Shown piece after piece: positions 54,739 to 63,781 of a stretch of 64,000 bases of DNA. Origin of the DNA: Leptolyngbya sp. NIES-3755 (lineage in GTDB: Bacteria > Cyanobacteriota > Cyanobacteriia > Leptolyngbyales > Leptolyngbyaceae); contig AP017308.1 in NCBI GenBank assembly GCA_001548435.1, positions 5,341,030 to 5,405,029 on the forward strand, written 5' to 3'. The notes beneath the pieces were generated by a model. It saw only the letters and a list, made by a program, of their open reading frames with translations. It did not search any database and had not been told where the DNA came from. The first letter of the stretch is position 1, and every line of letters starts with the position of its first letter. Both the position numbers and the translations under genes were made by a program.

Positions 54739-55479
54739 ATGTTTCAGCCTTCACTCTCTGACTACGCCCCGATTTCTACTCGATCGCTCGAATTGCAGCC
54801 TCAAGAAATCCATCTCTTCTCATTCAAAGTAACCTCGATCGAGAAACAAGGAATGAGCTATCGATCGCAACCACAGCAATATATTTGCCACTTTACCGAT
54901 CGACGTTTTCTATTCGTTTCCGATCAGTCCAAATTCTCAGTCGATTATGATGCGATCGAGCGGTTCAAACTCGTCCGAACTCTCAATCTTTCCACCTTTG
55001 CCAAACTCATCTTCAAAGCAACTCCAATCGAAGTTCCAAAAGAATGGCTCATTGCTGTCACTCCTACAGAACATTCTCGCAGCGCTGCAAAAGACTTTGT
55101 ACAGTTAGGCAACGAATTGATCGGCGTTGTGCCTGGAGGCTTCCAAATGATCGCGGATGATCCACAAGCGATCGCACAATTCAAGCAAGAAGTCCAAGCG
55201 AGTTCTCTTCCGGTGATTGTAGATTTTGTTGCTGCAAAATGTGAGCCTTGTCAAACAATGGTTCCGATCATCAATGAGTTAGCTGAACAATTTGCTGGAC
55301 AGTTCAATCTAATCAAAGTTGATATTGAGAAAAATCCTGCGATCGCATTGCACTATAACGTTGATTGTTTTCCAACTTTGATGGTGATGAATTCGGGCAC
55401 TGTCATCGATCGTATTGTTGGTGTTGTTCCAAAACCTCTTCTGGTCAAAGTCCTGAACAATCATCTTGCGAAACTCTAG
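54739..55479 (+). CDS. Fusion of an unknown N-terminal domain and a thioredoxin domain
   Basis: 246 residues from ATG at 54739 with ribosome site CAGGAGA; an upstream extension of the frame overlaps HlyD and is rejected. Residues 1-145 form a beta-rich domain resembling bacterial PH-like folds (QYICHFTDRRFLFVSDQSKF), not recognised. Residues 146-246 are thioredoxin: VIVDFVAAKCEPCQTMVP with CEPC at 168-171 and cis-Pro at 212 (CFPTLMV). The usual CGPC has Gly replaced by Glu. There is no signal peptide, so it acts in the cytoplasm. Lying directly after HlyD, it probably handles cysteines of the four-Cys precursor before export. Confidence 0.88.
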   Translation: MFQPSLSDYAPISTRSLELQPQEIHLFSFKVTSIEKQGMSYRSQPQQYICHFTDRRFLFVSDQSKFSVDYDAIERFKLVRTLNLSTFAKLIFKATPIEVPKEWLIAVTPTEHSRSAAKDFVQLGNELIGVVPGGFQMIADDPQAIAQFKQEVQASSLPVIVDFVAAKCEPCQTMVPIINELAEQFAGQFNLIKVDIEKNPAIALHYNVDCFPTLMVMNSGTVIDRIVGVVPKPLLVKVLNNHLAKL

Positions 55480-55482
55480 CCG

Positions 55483-55728
55483 ATGCTAAACCAACTCCGA
55501 TCGTATCTAGATCGCATCGAAATCAACGATCCCAAACTTGCCCAGTTCATTTGTCAACTGATTCCCGATCGCTGTCCTTTCGAGCGCAAACTGTATGTTT
55601 TCGATTATTGCATTCAAATTCCTGCACTCTGTAAATTGAATCCACTCTATCGACAGCTTCTCAATCTTCGTCTCAAGTCATTGATGTGTCTAATGCGTTC
55701 ATCTGATCTCACTGAGACGCATCGATAG
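55483..55728 (+). CDS. Mo-dependent nitrogenase C-terminal domain-like small protein
   Basis: 81 residues. INDPKLAQFICQLIPDRCPF then IPALCKLNPLYRQLLNLRLK is the pattern of the PF06967 (Mo-nitro_C) family, small stand-alone cyanobacterial proteins. Despite the name, they are widespread in cyanobacteria without nitrogenase and have no proven function. Five Cys are present, including RCPFERKL and ALCKLNP. It starts three bases after the thioredoxin stop, so it belongs to the peptide operon and may be a Cys-handling partner. Confidence 0.8.
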   Translation: MLNQLRSYLDRIEINDPKLAQFICQLIPDRCPFERKLYVFDYCIQIPALCKLNPLYRQLLNLRLKSLMCLMRSSDLTETHR

Positions 55729-55797
55729 AACTACAGATGTCACTAGACAGAGAAAAAGCAATCCGGTAAAGTTACAATCAAAACTTGGTGTATCGCA

Positions 55798-58443
55798 ATG
55801 AGAAAACAGTTCGGGCGTAAAAAGCTTTTATGGAAATGGATTGTCGTTGCCGTTTTGAGTTGTCTCATTGCGATGACTCCAACGATCGTACAAGCTTCTG
55901 ATCCGGCTCAATTAATGCAGCAAGGGTTAGAAAGCTATGAAGCTAAGAACTACAAGGCTGCGATCGACTTTTGGAATCAAGCTCAAAATCGCTATCGATC
56001 GAGAAATGACTTGATCAATGCTGCGATCGCGCTCGAAAACATCGCCCGAACTTACGCGAAACAAGACAATAACAGCGAGGCAATTCGCACTTGGAAGGAC
56101 GCGATCAGCATTTATCGACAATTAAATAATCCTGCAAAACTGAGTCAAGCCCTCACCGAACAAGCTCAACTTTATAGTGCGATCGGACAAGCGAGACAAG
56201 CGATCGCGCTCCTTTGTGCACCTGAGATGAACCAAAATGATTGTACGGATCAAGGGAGCGTCAAATTAGCTGAGAAAGCCAAAGATCCTGCGATTCAAAT
56301 TGCAGCACTTGGAAGTTTAGGAGATGCGTATCGATTGAGTGGAGATTCGGATCGAGCCATTCAAACTCTATCGGCTGCTTATACGCTTGCAAAACAAACG
56401 AATCATTCAACTCATTTATTATCGTTGCTCAATAGTCTTGGGAATGCTCATATTAGTCGGGCGGCTCTGAGAGAATTGCAGGCAGACTCCGCACGGGGAC
56501 GAGATTTGAGAGAAGAAAAACAGAGAAAAACAGATGCGGAAAACGATACTCAAGCCGCGATCGCATTTCTCACCGATAGCTTAAGAATGAGCCAAAATAA
56601 TCCCTCTGCAAAACTGCGATCGCTGCTCAGTTTGGCATCGATTCATCATCGCAGAACAGAAACCGCGATGATGTTGCCTTATTTGAGAACAGCTATTCCT
56701 TTATTAGAGCAAATAGATTCCGATCGAGTTCGAGCGTATGCTGCGATCGACATTGCGAAACTCTTGAATGCTGATGATCCAAAACAAACAGAAGCGTTGT
56801 TAATGCAGGCGATTCGTTCGGCTCAAGCGATTAAGGATTTTAGAGCCGAATCGTTCGCCGCTGGGGAATTGGGGCGATTGTATAAACGAAATCGTTCTGA
56901 AATTGCGATTACTTGGATCAAACGTGCAATCTCAACCGCAGACCAAGATCTCGAAGCAAAAGATAGTCTATATCTTTGGGAATGGGAACTTGGACGATTG
57001 TTGGAAAATCAGGGACAAACTCAAAACGCGATCGCAGCCTATGAGCGATCGATTCGGGTTCTAGAAACCATTCGGAGTGATATTCTCGAAGCCAATCGGG
57101 AACTGCAATTTAACTTCCGTGATGAGATTGAACCAATTTATCGAAACTTAATTGCGCTGCGAGTCGGATTAGAAAATATCAGCAAAAATCCAGTGAGCAA
57201 AAATCCAGTGAGTGATGCACGACTAAAACAAGCTCAACCTGCGACTTCAATGGATTCAAACAACATTGATATTGTGCTGCGGGCAATGGATTCACTCAGA
57301 CTCGCAGAACTGCAAAACTACTTCGGAAATGATTGTATTCTTGCAGCCGCGAGACCGAGTGGAAATCTGGGTACAGATGCGGCTGCGAAAGCGGTTCAAT
57401 CGGCTTTGAACACTGCCACCCAAGATGGGAAAACCGCAGTCATTAACTATATCGTGCTGGAAAATGAGCTAGTTGTCATTCTCAATGTCAAAAACAAACC
57501 TCCTCGAACTGAAACGATCAAAGTTCCAGTCAAAGAGATAGAGCAACTGATCACACAGTTCCGGGGACAGCTTCAGAGCAATACCCTTGAAGACTTTGAT
57601 CCTAAAGCGTCGAATGCTCAAGTGCTTTATCGATATCTGATCGAGCCAGTTTGCCCCACCCTAAAGGCAGAAGGAATTGAAACCTTAGTCTTTGCTCAAG
57701 ATGGATTGCTCCGAAACATTCCGATGGCAGCACTGCATGACGGAGAGAAATTTCTGATTCAGAATTATGCGATCGCAACGGTTCCAAGCTTGAGTCTAGT
57801 CAATTTGTCTCAGCCCAAAAATGAACCGCGATCGGCGTTAGCCTTTCGATTAGGTGAGGCTGTAGAAGTCAACGGTAGACAATATTCAGCGCTAATCTAT
57901 ACTAAGCGAGAAACTCAAAATATTGTGGAAGAACTGCCAGGAAGCATTGTTTTACCCGATGAGAAATTTACCAAGCAGAACCTGAGAACTGCCCTCAGAC
58001 AGCGAAACTATCCGATTCTGCACTTAGCAACTCACGGACAGTTTGGGGCAGATCCGAAAGATACTTTTTTGATCACAGGGGGACGAGAAGAATTGACCTT
58101 GATCGAACTCGAAACGATTCTAAGAGAGCGATCGAGTGAGGATCAGATTGAATTGTTAGCCTTAACCGCTTGTCAAACGGCAGTCGGAGATAATAGATCG
58201 ACATTGGGACTCGCAGGCGCAGCAATTCAAGCGGGAGCGAAAAGTGCACTCGCTTCTCTCTGGTTTATCGAGGATCGGGGAACTGCTGATCTGGTGCAAT
58301 TGTTTTATGATGGGCTGAGTGGTCGATCGCAGCAAAGGTTGAGTAAGGCGAAGGCACTTCAGCGATCGCAGATCAAGTTGATTGAGGACGGGCAGCATCC
58401 TCGATTGTGGTCTGCCTTCGTGCTGGTGGGGAACTGGTTTTGA
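55798..58443 (+). CDS. TPR-CHAT caspase-like protease
   Basis: 881 residues. An N-terminal signal or anchor (KWIVVAVLSCLIAMTPTIVQ) leads to several tetratricopeptide repeats (about 45-420, for example YEAKNYKAAIDFWNQAQNRY). The C-terminal CHAT domain (about 560-880) has catalytic His in LHLATHGQFG and Cys in LLALTACQTAVGD, with LAGAAIQAGAKSALASLWFI. A perfect 15-base tandem repeat (57181-57210) adds SKNPV twice in the linker. CHAT/TPR proteins often neighbour TpsA/TpsB genes in cyanobacteria. It lies 69 bases after the peptide operon on the same strand. Confidence 0.92.
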   Translation: MRKQFGRKKLLWKWIVVAVLSCLIAMTPTIVQASDPAQLMQQGLESYEAKNYKAAIDFWNQAQNRYRSRNDLINAAIALENIARTYAKQDNNSEAIRTWKDAISIYRQLNNPAKLSQALTEQAQLYSAIGQARQAIALLCAPEMNQNDCTDQGSVKLAEKAKDPAIQIAALGSLGDAYRLSGDSDRAIQTLSAAYTLAKQTNHSTHLLSLLNSLGNAHISRAALRELQADSARGRDLREEKQRKTDAENDTQAAIAFLTDSLRMSQNNPSAKLRSLLSLASIHHRRTETAMMLPYLRTAIPLLEQIDSDRVRAYAAIDIAKLLNADDPKQTEALLMQAIRSAQAIKDFRAESFAAGELGRLYKRNRSEIAITWIKRAISTADQDLEAKDSLYLWEWELGRLLENQGQTQNAIAAYERSIRVLETIRSDILEANRELQFNFRDEIEPIYRNLIALRVGLENISKNPVSKNPVSDARLKQAQPATSMDSNNIDIVLRAMDSLRLAELQNYFGNDCILAAARPSGNLGTDAAAKAVQSALNTATQDGKTAVINYIVLENELVVILNVKNKPPRTETIKVPVKEIEQLITQFRGQLQSNTLEDFDPKASNAQVLYRYLIEPVCPTLKAEGIETLVFAQDGLLRNIPMAALHDGEKFLIQNYAIATVPSLSLVNLSQPKNEPRSALAFRLGEAVEVNGRQYSALIYTKRETQNIVEELPGSIVLPDEKFTKQNLRTALRQRNYPILHLATHGQFGADPKDTFLITGGREELTLIELETILRERSSEDQIELLALTACQTAVGDNRSTLGLAGAAIQAGAKSALASLWFIEDRGTADLVQLFYDGLSGRSQQRLSKAKALQRSQIKLIEDGQHPRLWSAFVLVGNWF

Positions 58444-58513
58444 TGAAGTCGAGGTGTTGAAGTGTCGATATTACCTTGGATTGAGAAGGTGACAGAACAG
58501 TAACAACCTCATT

Positions 58514-58545
58514 TTGATGTGATCGACATCTCTAATTGATGTGAT
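58514..58545. promoter_or_regulatory. Pair of 10-base direct repeats
   Basis: TTGATGTGAT occurs at 58514-58523 and again at 58536-58545, 22 bases (two DNA turns) apart, in the leader of the kinase gene. Such spacing suits a regulator binding one DNA face. Confidence 0.4.
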
Positions 58546-58625
58546 TTGTAGTCATAAGAAGACTGTAGTACCTGGGTATCTTTTGGGTAAGTTGCCATTG
58601 CCCCATCTGTCTCAGGAGTCAAGTC

Positions 58626-61600
58626 ATGTCCGGATCGTCTGATCAACAGTTTGAATTGAATGGTTATTCAGCGATCGAGCCAATTTATTTTGGTTCAAAA
58701 ACGCTCGTGTATCAGGCAATTCGGAACAGCGATCGAGCTTCTGTCATTCTCAAACGATTGCGAGATGAAACACCGACTGTCGAAGAACAGATGCAGTTTC
58801 GCAATCAATACGTGATGACAAAAGATTTGGCGATTCCTGGGATTGTGCGGGTGATTGGATTGGAATCTTGTGACAATGGAGAGATTCTTGTCATGGAAGA
58901 TTTTGGTGGCATTTCGCTCTCTGAGTACCGCCGAAAACATCAATGGTCGATCGCACAATTTCTCTCGATCGCGGTGCAACTGAGTGAAACACTGTATCAG
59001 TTACATCAGGCTCAAATTATCCACAAAGACATTAAACCTGCGAATATTCTGATTCATCCTGATTCGATGCAGGTTCGACTGATTGATTTTAGTATTGCGT
59101 CTCAACTGTCGAATCAAACTCAAGCGCTTCAATACCCGAATCAACTAGAAGGAACATTAGCTTATCTTTCTCCAGAGCAAACTGGGCGAATGAATCGATC
59201 GATTGATTATCGCAGTGATTTCTACTCGTTAGGGGTGACATTTTATGAGTTGTTAACGGGTCGAGTTCCGTTCATAGGCGAGGATGCACTTGAGATTGTT
59301 CATGGGCATTTGGCAAAATCCCCGACTCCGATTCGATCGCTGAATCCTGAAGTGCCTGAAGCGATCGAGCAAATCATTCAAAAGCTGATGGCGAAAAATG
59401 CAGAAGACCGCTATCAGAGTGCAAAAGGGTTACAGGCTGATTTGGAACAGGGGTTAGCGCAGTGGAAAGCGACCGGTACGATCGCAGGTTTTGAGATTGG
59501 ACAACTCGATCGAATGGCTCAGTTCAACATTCCTGAAAAGCTCTATGGACGGGAAGCTCAAATTCAAGTGCTCCTTGATGCGTTTGAACGAGCTAGACAG
59601 GGAAGCGGAGAATTAGTTGTTGTTTCAGGCGACTCAGGGATTGGAAAAACAGCATTAATTCGGGAATTGTTCAAACCAATCACGGAGAGTAATGCTCATT
59701 TTGTCTGTGGAAAGTTTGATCAGTTCAAGCGGAACATTCCTTATGCTTGTTTAACTGAAGCTTATCGAGGATTAATTCAGCAAATTTTAGCGGGAACAGC
59801 GGAAAAAATAGAGTATTGGCGCGATCGCTTTCAGACTGTTCTAGGATCATCCGCGCAAGTGGTGATTGATGTGATTCCAGAATTAGAGCGATTGCTTGGT
59901 CAACAAGCTCCTGCGCCAGAACTTCCACTTCTAGAAGCTCAAGATCGCTTTGATCAGGCAATGTTCGCGTTCATGATGGCAACCTCTAGCCCAGAATATC
60001 CAGAAGTTGAGTGGATGGATGATTTGCAGTGGGCGGATTTAGCTTCGATTACGTCTCTCAAAACATTCCTGCAAAGCCCAGAGAATCAATATCGTTTGAT
60101 TGTGGTTGCTTACCGAGAGAACGAAGTTGATCCGACTCATCCACTAGCTCAAATGCTGTCTCAGATGCGAACAGAGGGAGTTGCGTTTGAACAGATTACT
60201 CTCGCACCCTTGGCGCTTCATGATGTCATTCAGTTTCTTGCAGATACAATGCACTGTCATTTTTCCAGAGTTCAACCGTTAGCAAAGCTACTGTACGACA
60301 AAACTCAAGGCAGTCCTTTTCTTCTCACTGAATGGCTGAAATCACTACATTCCGAAGGGTTAGTCACGTTTGATTTGGAAACAAATAGCTGGCAGTGGAG
60401 TCTCAAATCCATTCAACAGTGGAACATTGATGACGCGAAACTAAATCAGGTTAGAGCGCAACAACCCAGTCCTATCTTGAGTACAAGTTCTACTACTACC
60501 AGAAGTAGTACAAGTACAAGTGCAGAACTATTGGATTTAGCAACGATTATCAAAGCGACTGAAGCAATTTCGAGTGAATTAGTACTTGATCAATTGCTCG
60601 ATCGACTTTTGCACATCGTTTTAGAAAATGCAGGAGCGCAAAAGGGCTGTATTGTTCTCGATCGAGCGGGCGAACTGTTCATCGAAGTTGCAGATACCAA
60701 TCAAGATGCTTCAGAAGTAGTCGTCGAAGCAATTCCGTTAGCTCAAAGCCGGGATGTCCCTTTATCCATCCTGAATTATGTCGCTCGAACTCAACAAGCG
60801 ATCGTCTCGGTCGATGCTGCGATCGAGAGTATTTGTGCAAGCGATCCATACATCCTAGAACACTGTCCAAAATCATTGCTCTGTACCCCAATTCTGTACC
60901 AAGGAAAATTCATTGGATTGGTGTATCTAGAGAATAATTTGGTCAAAGGAGCATTCTCGATCGCTCGATTAGAGATAGTGAGAATCTTAACGGGGCAAGC
61001 TGCGATCGCGATCGAGAATGCTCGGTTATTTACCTGTATTCAAGACAAAGCGGCTCAATTAGAACGCTCAGAATCTCGTCTCAATCAGTTGTTTGAACAA
61101 TCCACTGATGCCATCTTAATCTTTGATCCAGACGAGATTATTTTCACCGACTGCAATCAATCAGCCGTTAATCTTCTGGGCTATTCCTCTAAAGATGACA
61201 TCATCGGTGTCAGTCCGATTGCTCTTTCTCCTGAGTTTCAACCAAGCGGCAAAACCTCGATTCAAGAAGCAACCGAAGCGATCGAGATGTCTTTTGAAAA
61301 AGGTAGTCATCGATTTGAGTGGGTTCATTGTCATCGGACGGGTGAGCCTGTTTGGTTAGAGATTGTTCTAACCGTGATGACATTTGAGAACAAAACTGTT
61401 TTTCAATGTATCTGGCGAGATATTACCGATCGTAAACGCGCAGAAGCCGCTCTAAAGGACAGTCAAGCGCAGTTAATTCAATCTGAAAAGATGTCTGCTT
61501 TGGGCAACTTAGTCGCGGGTGTCGCGCATGAAATCAATAATCCGATCGGCTTTCTCAATGGCAGTATTAACAATGCGAAAGACTTTGTGCAAGATTTACT

Positions 61601-62279
61601 AGAGCACTTGGAACTTTATGAGCAACAGCTTCCAAATGATGAAACGATGCAAGATCACGCAGAGCAGATTGATTTAGAGTTCGTAAAATCAGATTTGCCG
61701 AAGCTATTGAACTCGATGAAAACGGCGGTCGATCGCATTAAATCGATCAGTCGGAGTTTGCGAACTTTCTCGCGTTCCGATACTGAACATGCGATCGTCA
61801 CGAACATTCACGAAGGCATCGATAGTACCATTCTGATTCTGAAGTATCGCCTCAAAGCGAGTGGACATCGTCCTGAAATTGAAGTGATCACGAACTATGG
61901 AGCAATTCCAGAGATTGAATGTTTTCCTGGACAACTCAATCAGGTGTTCATGAACATTCTCGCCAATGCGATCGATATGTTCGATGAGTTGCAAGATTGT
62001 CAACCTCAGATCATTACCATTCAAACTGCACAAGTTGATCAAAACACGGTAGAGATTCGTATCCGAGATAACGGCAAAGGAATGCCTGATGAAGTAAGGG
62101 CGAAAGTCTTCGAGCATTTATTTACGACGAAAGCAGTTGGCAAGGGAACTGGATTAGGATTGTCGATCGCCCGTCAAATTGTGGTCGAGAAACATCAAGG
62201 CTCGATCGCGGTCAATTCCACGATTGGCGAGGGTTCTGAGTTCGTAATTTCCTTGCCTATCAATCAAACTCTATCGTGA
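58626..62279 (+). CDS. Multidomain Ser/Thr kinase-AAA ATPase-GAF-PAS-histidine kinase, apparently missing its middle region
   Basis: 1217 residues. Ser/Thr kinase (1-270): HKDIKPANILIH, DFSIA for DFG and YRSDFYSLGVTFYELLTG. ATPase (300-620): VVSGDSGIGKTALIREL and WMDDLQWADLAS. GAF (640-795), PAS (SNQLFEQSTD region, 820-930) and histidine kinase (VAGVAHEINNPIGFLNGSI, DNGKGMP, GTGLGLSIARQIV) follow. Full-length relatives are about 1700-1900 residues, with a long helical region between the ATPase and GAF domains. Here that region is replaced by a short Ser/Thr-rich linker (TSSTTTRSSTSTSAELLDLA). An in-frame deletion is likely. Confidence 0.9.
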   Translation: MSGSSDQQFELNGYSAIEPIYFGSKTLVYQAIRNSDRASVILKRLRDETPTVEEQMQFRNQYVMTKDLAIPGIVRVIGLESCDNGEILVMEDFGGISLSEYRRKHQWSIAQFLSIAVQLSETLYQLHQAQIIHKDIKPANILIHPDSMQVRLIDFSIASQLSNQTQALQYPNQLEGTLAYLSPEQTGRMNRSIDYRSDFYSLGVTFYELLTGRVPFIGEDALEIVHGHLAKSPTPIRSLNPEVPEAIEQIIQKLMAKNAEDRYQSAKGLQADLEQGLAQWKATGTIAGFEIGQLDRMAQFNIPEKLYGREAQIQVLLDAFERARQGSGELVVVSGDSGIGKTALIRELFKPITESNAHFVCGKFDQFKRNIPYACLTEAYRGLIQQILAGTAEKIEYWRDRFQTVLGSSAQVVIDVIPELERLLGQQAPAPELPLLEAQDRFDQAMFAFMMATSSPEYPEVEWMDDLQWADLASITSLKTFLQSPENQYRLIVVAYRENEVDPTHPLAQMLSQMRTEGVAFEQITLAPLALHDVIQFLADTMHCHFSRVQPLAKLLYDKTQGSPFLLTEWLKSLHSEGLVTFDLETNSWQWSLKSIQQWNIDDAKLNQVRAQQPSPILSTSSTTTRSSTSTSAELLDLATIIKATEAISSELVLDQLLDRLLHIVLENAGAQKGCIVLDRAGELFIEVADTNQDASEVVVEAIPLAQSRDVPLSILNYVARTQQAIVSVDAAIESICASDPYILEHCPKSLLCTPILYQGKFIGLVYLENNLVKGAFSIARLEIVRILTGQAAIAIENARLFTCIQDKAAQLERSESRLNQLFEQSTDAILIFDPDEIIFTDCNQSAVNLLGYSSKDDIIGVSPIALSPEFQPSGKTSIQEATEAIEMSFEKGSHRFEWVHCHRTGEPVWLEIVLTVMTFENKTVFQCIWRDITDRKRAEAALKDSQAQLIQSEKMSALGNLVAGVAHEINNPIGFLNGSINNAKDFVQDLLEHLELYEQQLPNDETMQDHAEQIDLEFVKSDLPKLLNSMKTAVDRIKSISRSLRTFSRSDTEHAIVTNIHEGIDSTILILKYRLKASGHRPEIEVITNYGAIPEIECFPGQLNQVFMNILANAIDMFDELQDCQPQIITIQTAQVDQNTVEIRIRDNGKGMPDEVRAKVFEHLFTTKAVGKGTGLGLSIARQIVVEKHQGSIAVNSTIGEGSEFVISLPINQTLS

Positions 62280-62402
62280 CTAGAGCACCAAACCTTGCTA
62301 AAGATGCGATGAACAACGTGCTCGAAGTTGTCAATCTTTCGATTTTTGCGATAGAACTCAGGAGTCTATTGATAGACACACTAAGCAGTTAGGAGGATTT
62401 TC

Positions 62403-62561
62403 ATGGCTTCACAGAATTCTGCTCAACCTTCACCGCAAACCGAAGATACCCAAACCGATTCACGTCTACCGATTCGGACTTCTAGCGATTGGGAAAAACC
62501 GTCGATCGAAGAACTCGATCTGTGTCTAGAAGTCACCGCTTACGTCTATCACTGGCAATAG
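62403..62561 (+). CDS. pqqA: Coenzyme PQQ precursor peptide PqqA
   Basis: 52 residues with a strong TAGGAGG ribosome site. The N-terminal 28 residues are polar and low complexity. The C terminus (DWEKPSIEELDLCLEVTAYV then YHWQ) has the diagnostic Glu-x3-Tyr pair (Glu43, Tyr47) from which PQQ is built, preceded by the WxKP pattern of PqqA. Most PqqA peptides are about 22-30 residues, so this one is long. The call is strengthened by a sugar dehydrogenase gene and pqqB immediately downstream. Confidence 0.85.
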   Translation: MASQNSAQPSPQTEDTQTDSRLPIRTSSDWEKPSIEELDLCLEVTAYVYHWQ

Positions 62562-62575
62562 GCGGGAAACAAGAC

Positions 62576-63781
62576 ATGAATTCAATCAAATGGATTGTGC
62601 TTGGACTGGGAAGCGCAGCGATCGGGCTATCAATGTCCGCTTGTTCGCTTGCACCTGCAAATACAGCGACGACTTCAACGAATACAACTCCTGCTTCGAC
62701 TGAATCTCCCACTCAGGTCGCTTCAGCACCCCAAGGCTATCGAAAAGTTGAGCTTGTTCAAAGAATCGAAAGCCCGTGGGGAATGGCATGGCTCCCGGAT
62801 GGAAGATTATTAATTTCAGGCAAATTAGGCAAACTCCAAGTCGTGCAGGATGGCAAACTTCTGCCAACCACGATCGCAGGTGTGCCGCCTGTCATGTCTC
62901 AAGGTCAAGGGGGCTTGATGGATGTGTCGATTCATCCTCGGTTTGCTGAAAATCGATTGATCTATCTAACGTATTCGCATGGTACACCCGACGCGAATCG
63001 AACCCGTGTTGCTAGAGCCGTTCTCGACGGGAATACTTTACGCGATTTGAAGGTCATCTTTGAAGTGAATCAAGCCAAATCTGGGACACAACATTTTGGC
63101 TCTCGGATTGCTTGGTTGCCGGATAACACGATGCTGGTGTCGATCGGGGATGGGGGGAATCCTCCGGTGTCGCTGAACGGAGAGTTAATTCGCAAACAAG
63201 CTCAGAATCTCAACAGTCGTTTAGGGAAAGTCGTGCGCCTAAATGATGATGGTTCTGTACCGCGTGACAATCCGTTTGTGAACAAGCCGAATGCTGATCC
63301 AGCCGTTTGGAGCTATGGGCATCGGAACATTCAAGGATTGGCAGTTGATCCGACCAGCAAGCGAGTCTGGGCATCGGAACATGGGTCAAAAGGTGGCGAT
63401 GAATTGAACTTGGTGGCAGCGGGTCAGAACTATGGATGGCCCGTCGTCACGCATAGTAAAGAGTACTGGGGCGATGAGATCACTCAAGAGCGATCGCGTC
63501 CTGGAATGGTTGATCCCAAAATTGTCTGGACTCCCGCAACGGCTCCAGGTGGCTTGTTGTTTTACACCGGCGATCGCTTTCCCGCTTGGAGAGGCAACTT
63601 ATTCTCTTCGGGCATGGTTTCTCGCGATATCAAACGGATTGAATTGGATGCACAAGGCAATGTTCGGAGGCAAGAGGCGATCAAGATTGGACAACGGGTG
63701 CGCGATGTCTCACAAGGTCCGGATGGCTTAATCTACTTCATCACCGATGATGGAATTTTGTGGAGACTGGAGCCAACCTAA
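62576..63781 (+). CDS. PQQ-dependent sugar dehydrogenase, lipoprotein
   Basis: 401 residues from ATG at 62576, 14 bases after pqqA. A lipoprotein signal ([17 protein letters not shown]) with the lipid-bearing Cys places it in the cell envelope. A Thr/Ser-rich linker follows, then a six-bladed propeller of the soluble glucose/aldose dehydrogenase family: [59 protein letters not shown] and [16 protein letters not shown]. It oxidises sugars with PQQ as cofactor. Placed between pqqA and pqqB, it is the likely consumer of PQQ made by the operon. The next gene starts within its stop codon. Confidence 0.93.
   Translation: MNSIKWIVLGLGSAAIGLSMSACSLAPANTATTSTNTTPASTESPTQVASAPQGYRKVELVQRIESPWGMAWLPDGRLLISGKLGKLQVVQDGKLLPTTIAGVPPVMSQGQGGLMDVSIHPRFAENRLIYLTYSHGTPDANRTRVARAVLDGNTLRDLKVIFEVNQAKSGTQHFGSRIAWLPDNTMLVSIGDGGNPPVSLNGELIRKQAQNLNSRLGKVVRLNDDGSVPRDNPFVNKPNADPAVWSYGHRNIQGLAVDPTSKRVWASEHGSKGGDELNLVAAGQNYGWPVVTHSKEYWGDEITQERSRPGMVDPKIVWTPATAPGGLLFYTGDRFPAWRGNLFSSGMVSRDIKRIELDAQGNVRRQEAIKIGQRVRDVSQGPDGLIYFITDDGILWRLEPT

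Noticed and set aside
55483-55728. Evidence for nitrogen fixation from the Mo-nitro_C-like gene
   Set aside because: This family occurs in many cyanobacteria without nitrogenase. No nif genes are in the window.
57181-57210. 15-base tandem repeat inside the CHAT gene, considered as a CRISPR or phase-variation tract
   Set aside because: Only two in-frame copies. It adds a five-residue repeat to a linker and would not shift the frame.
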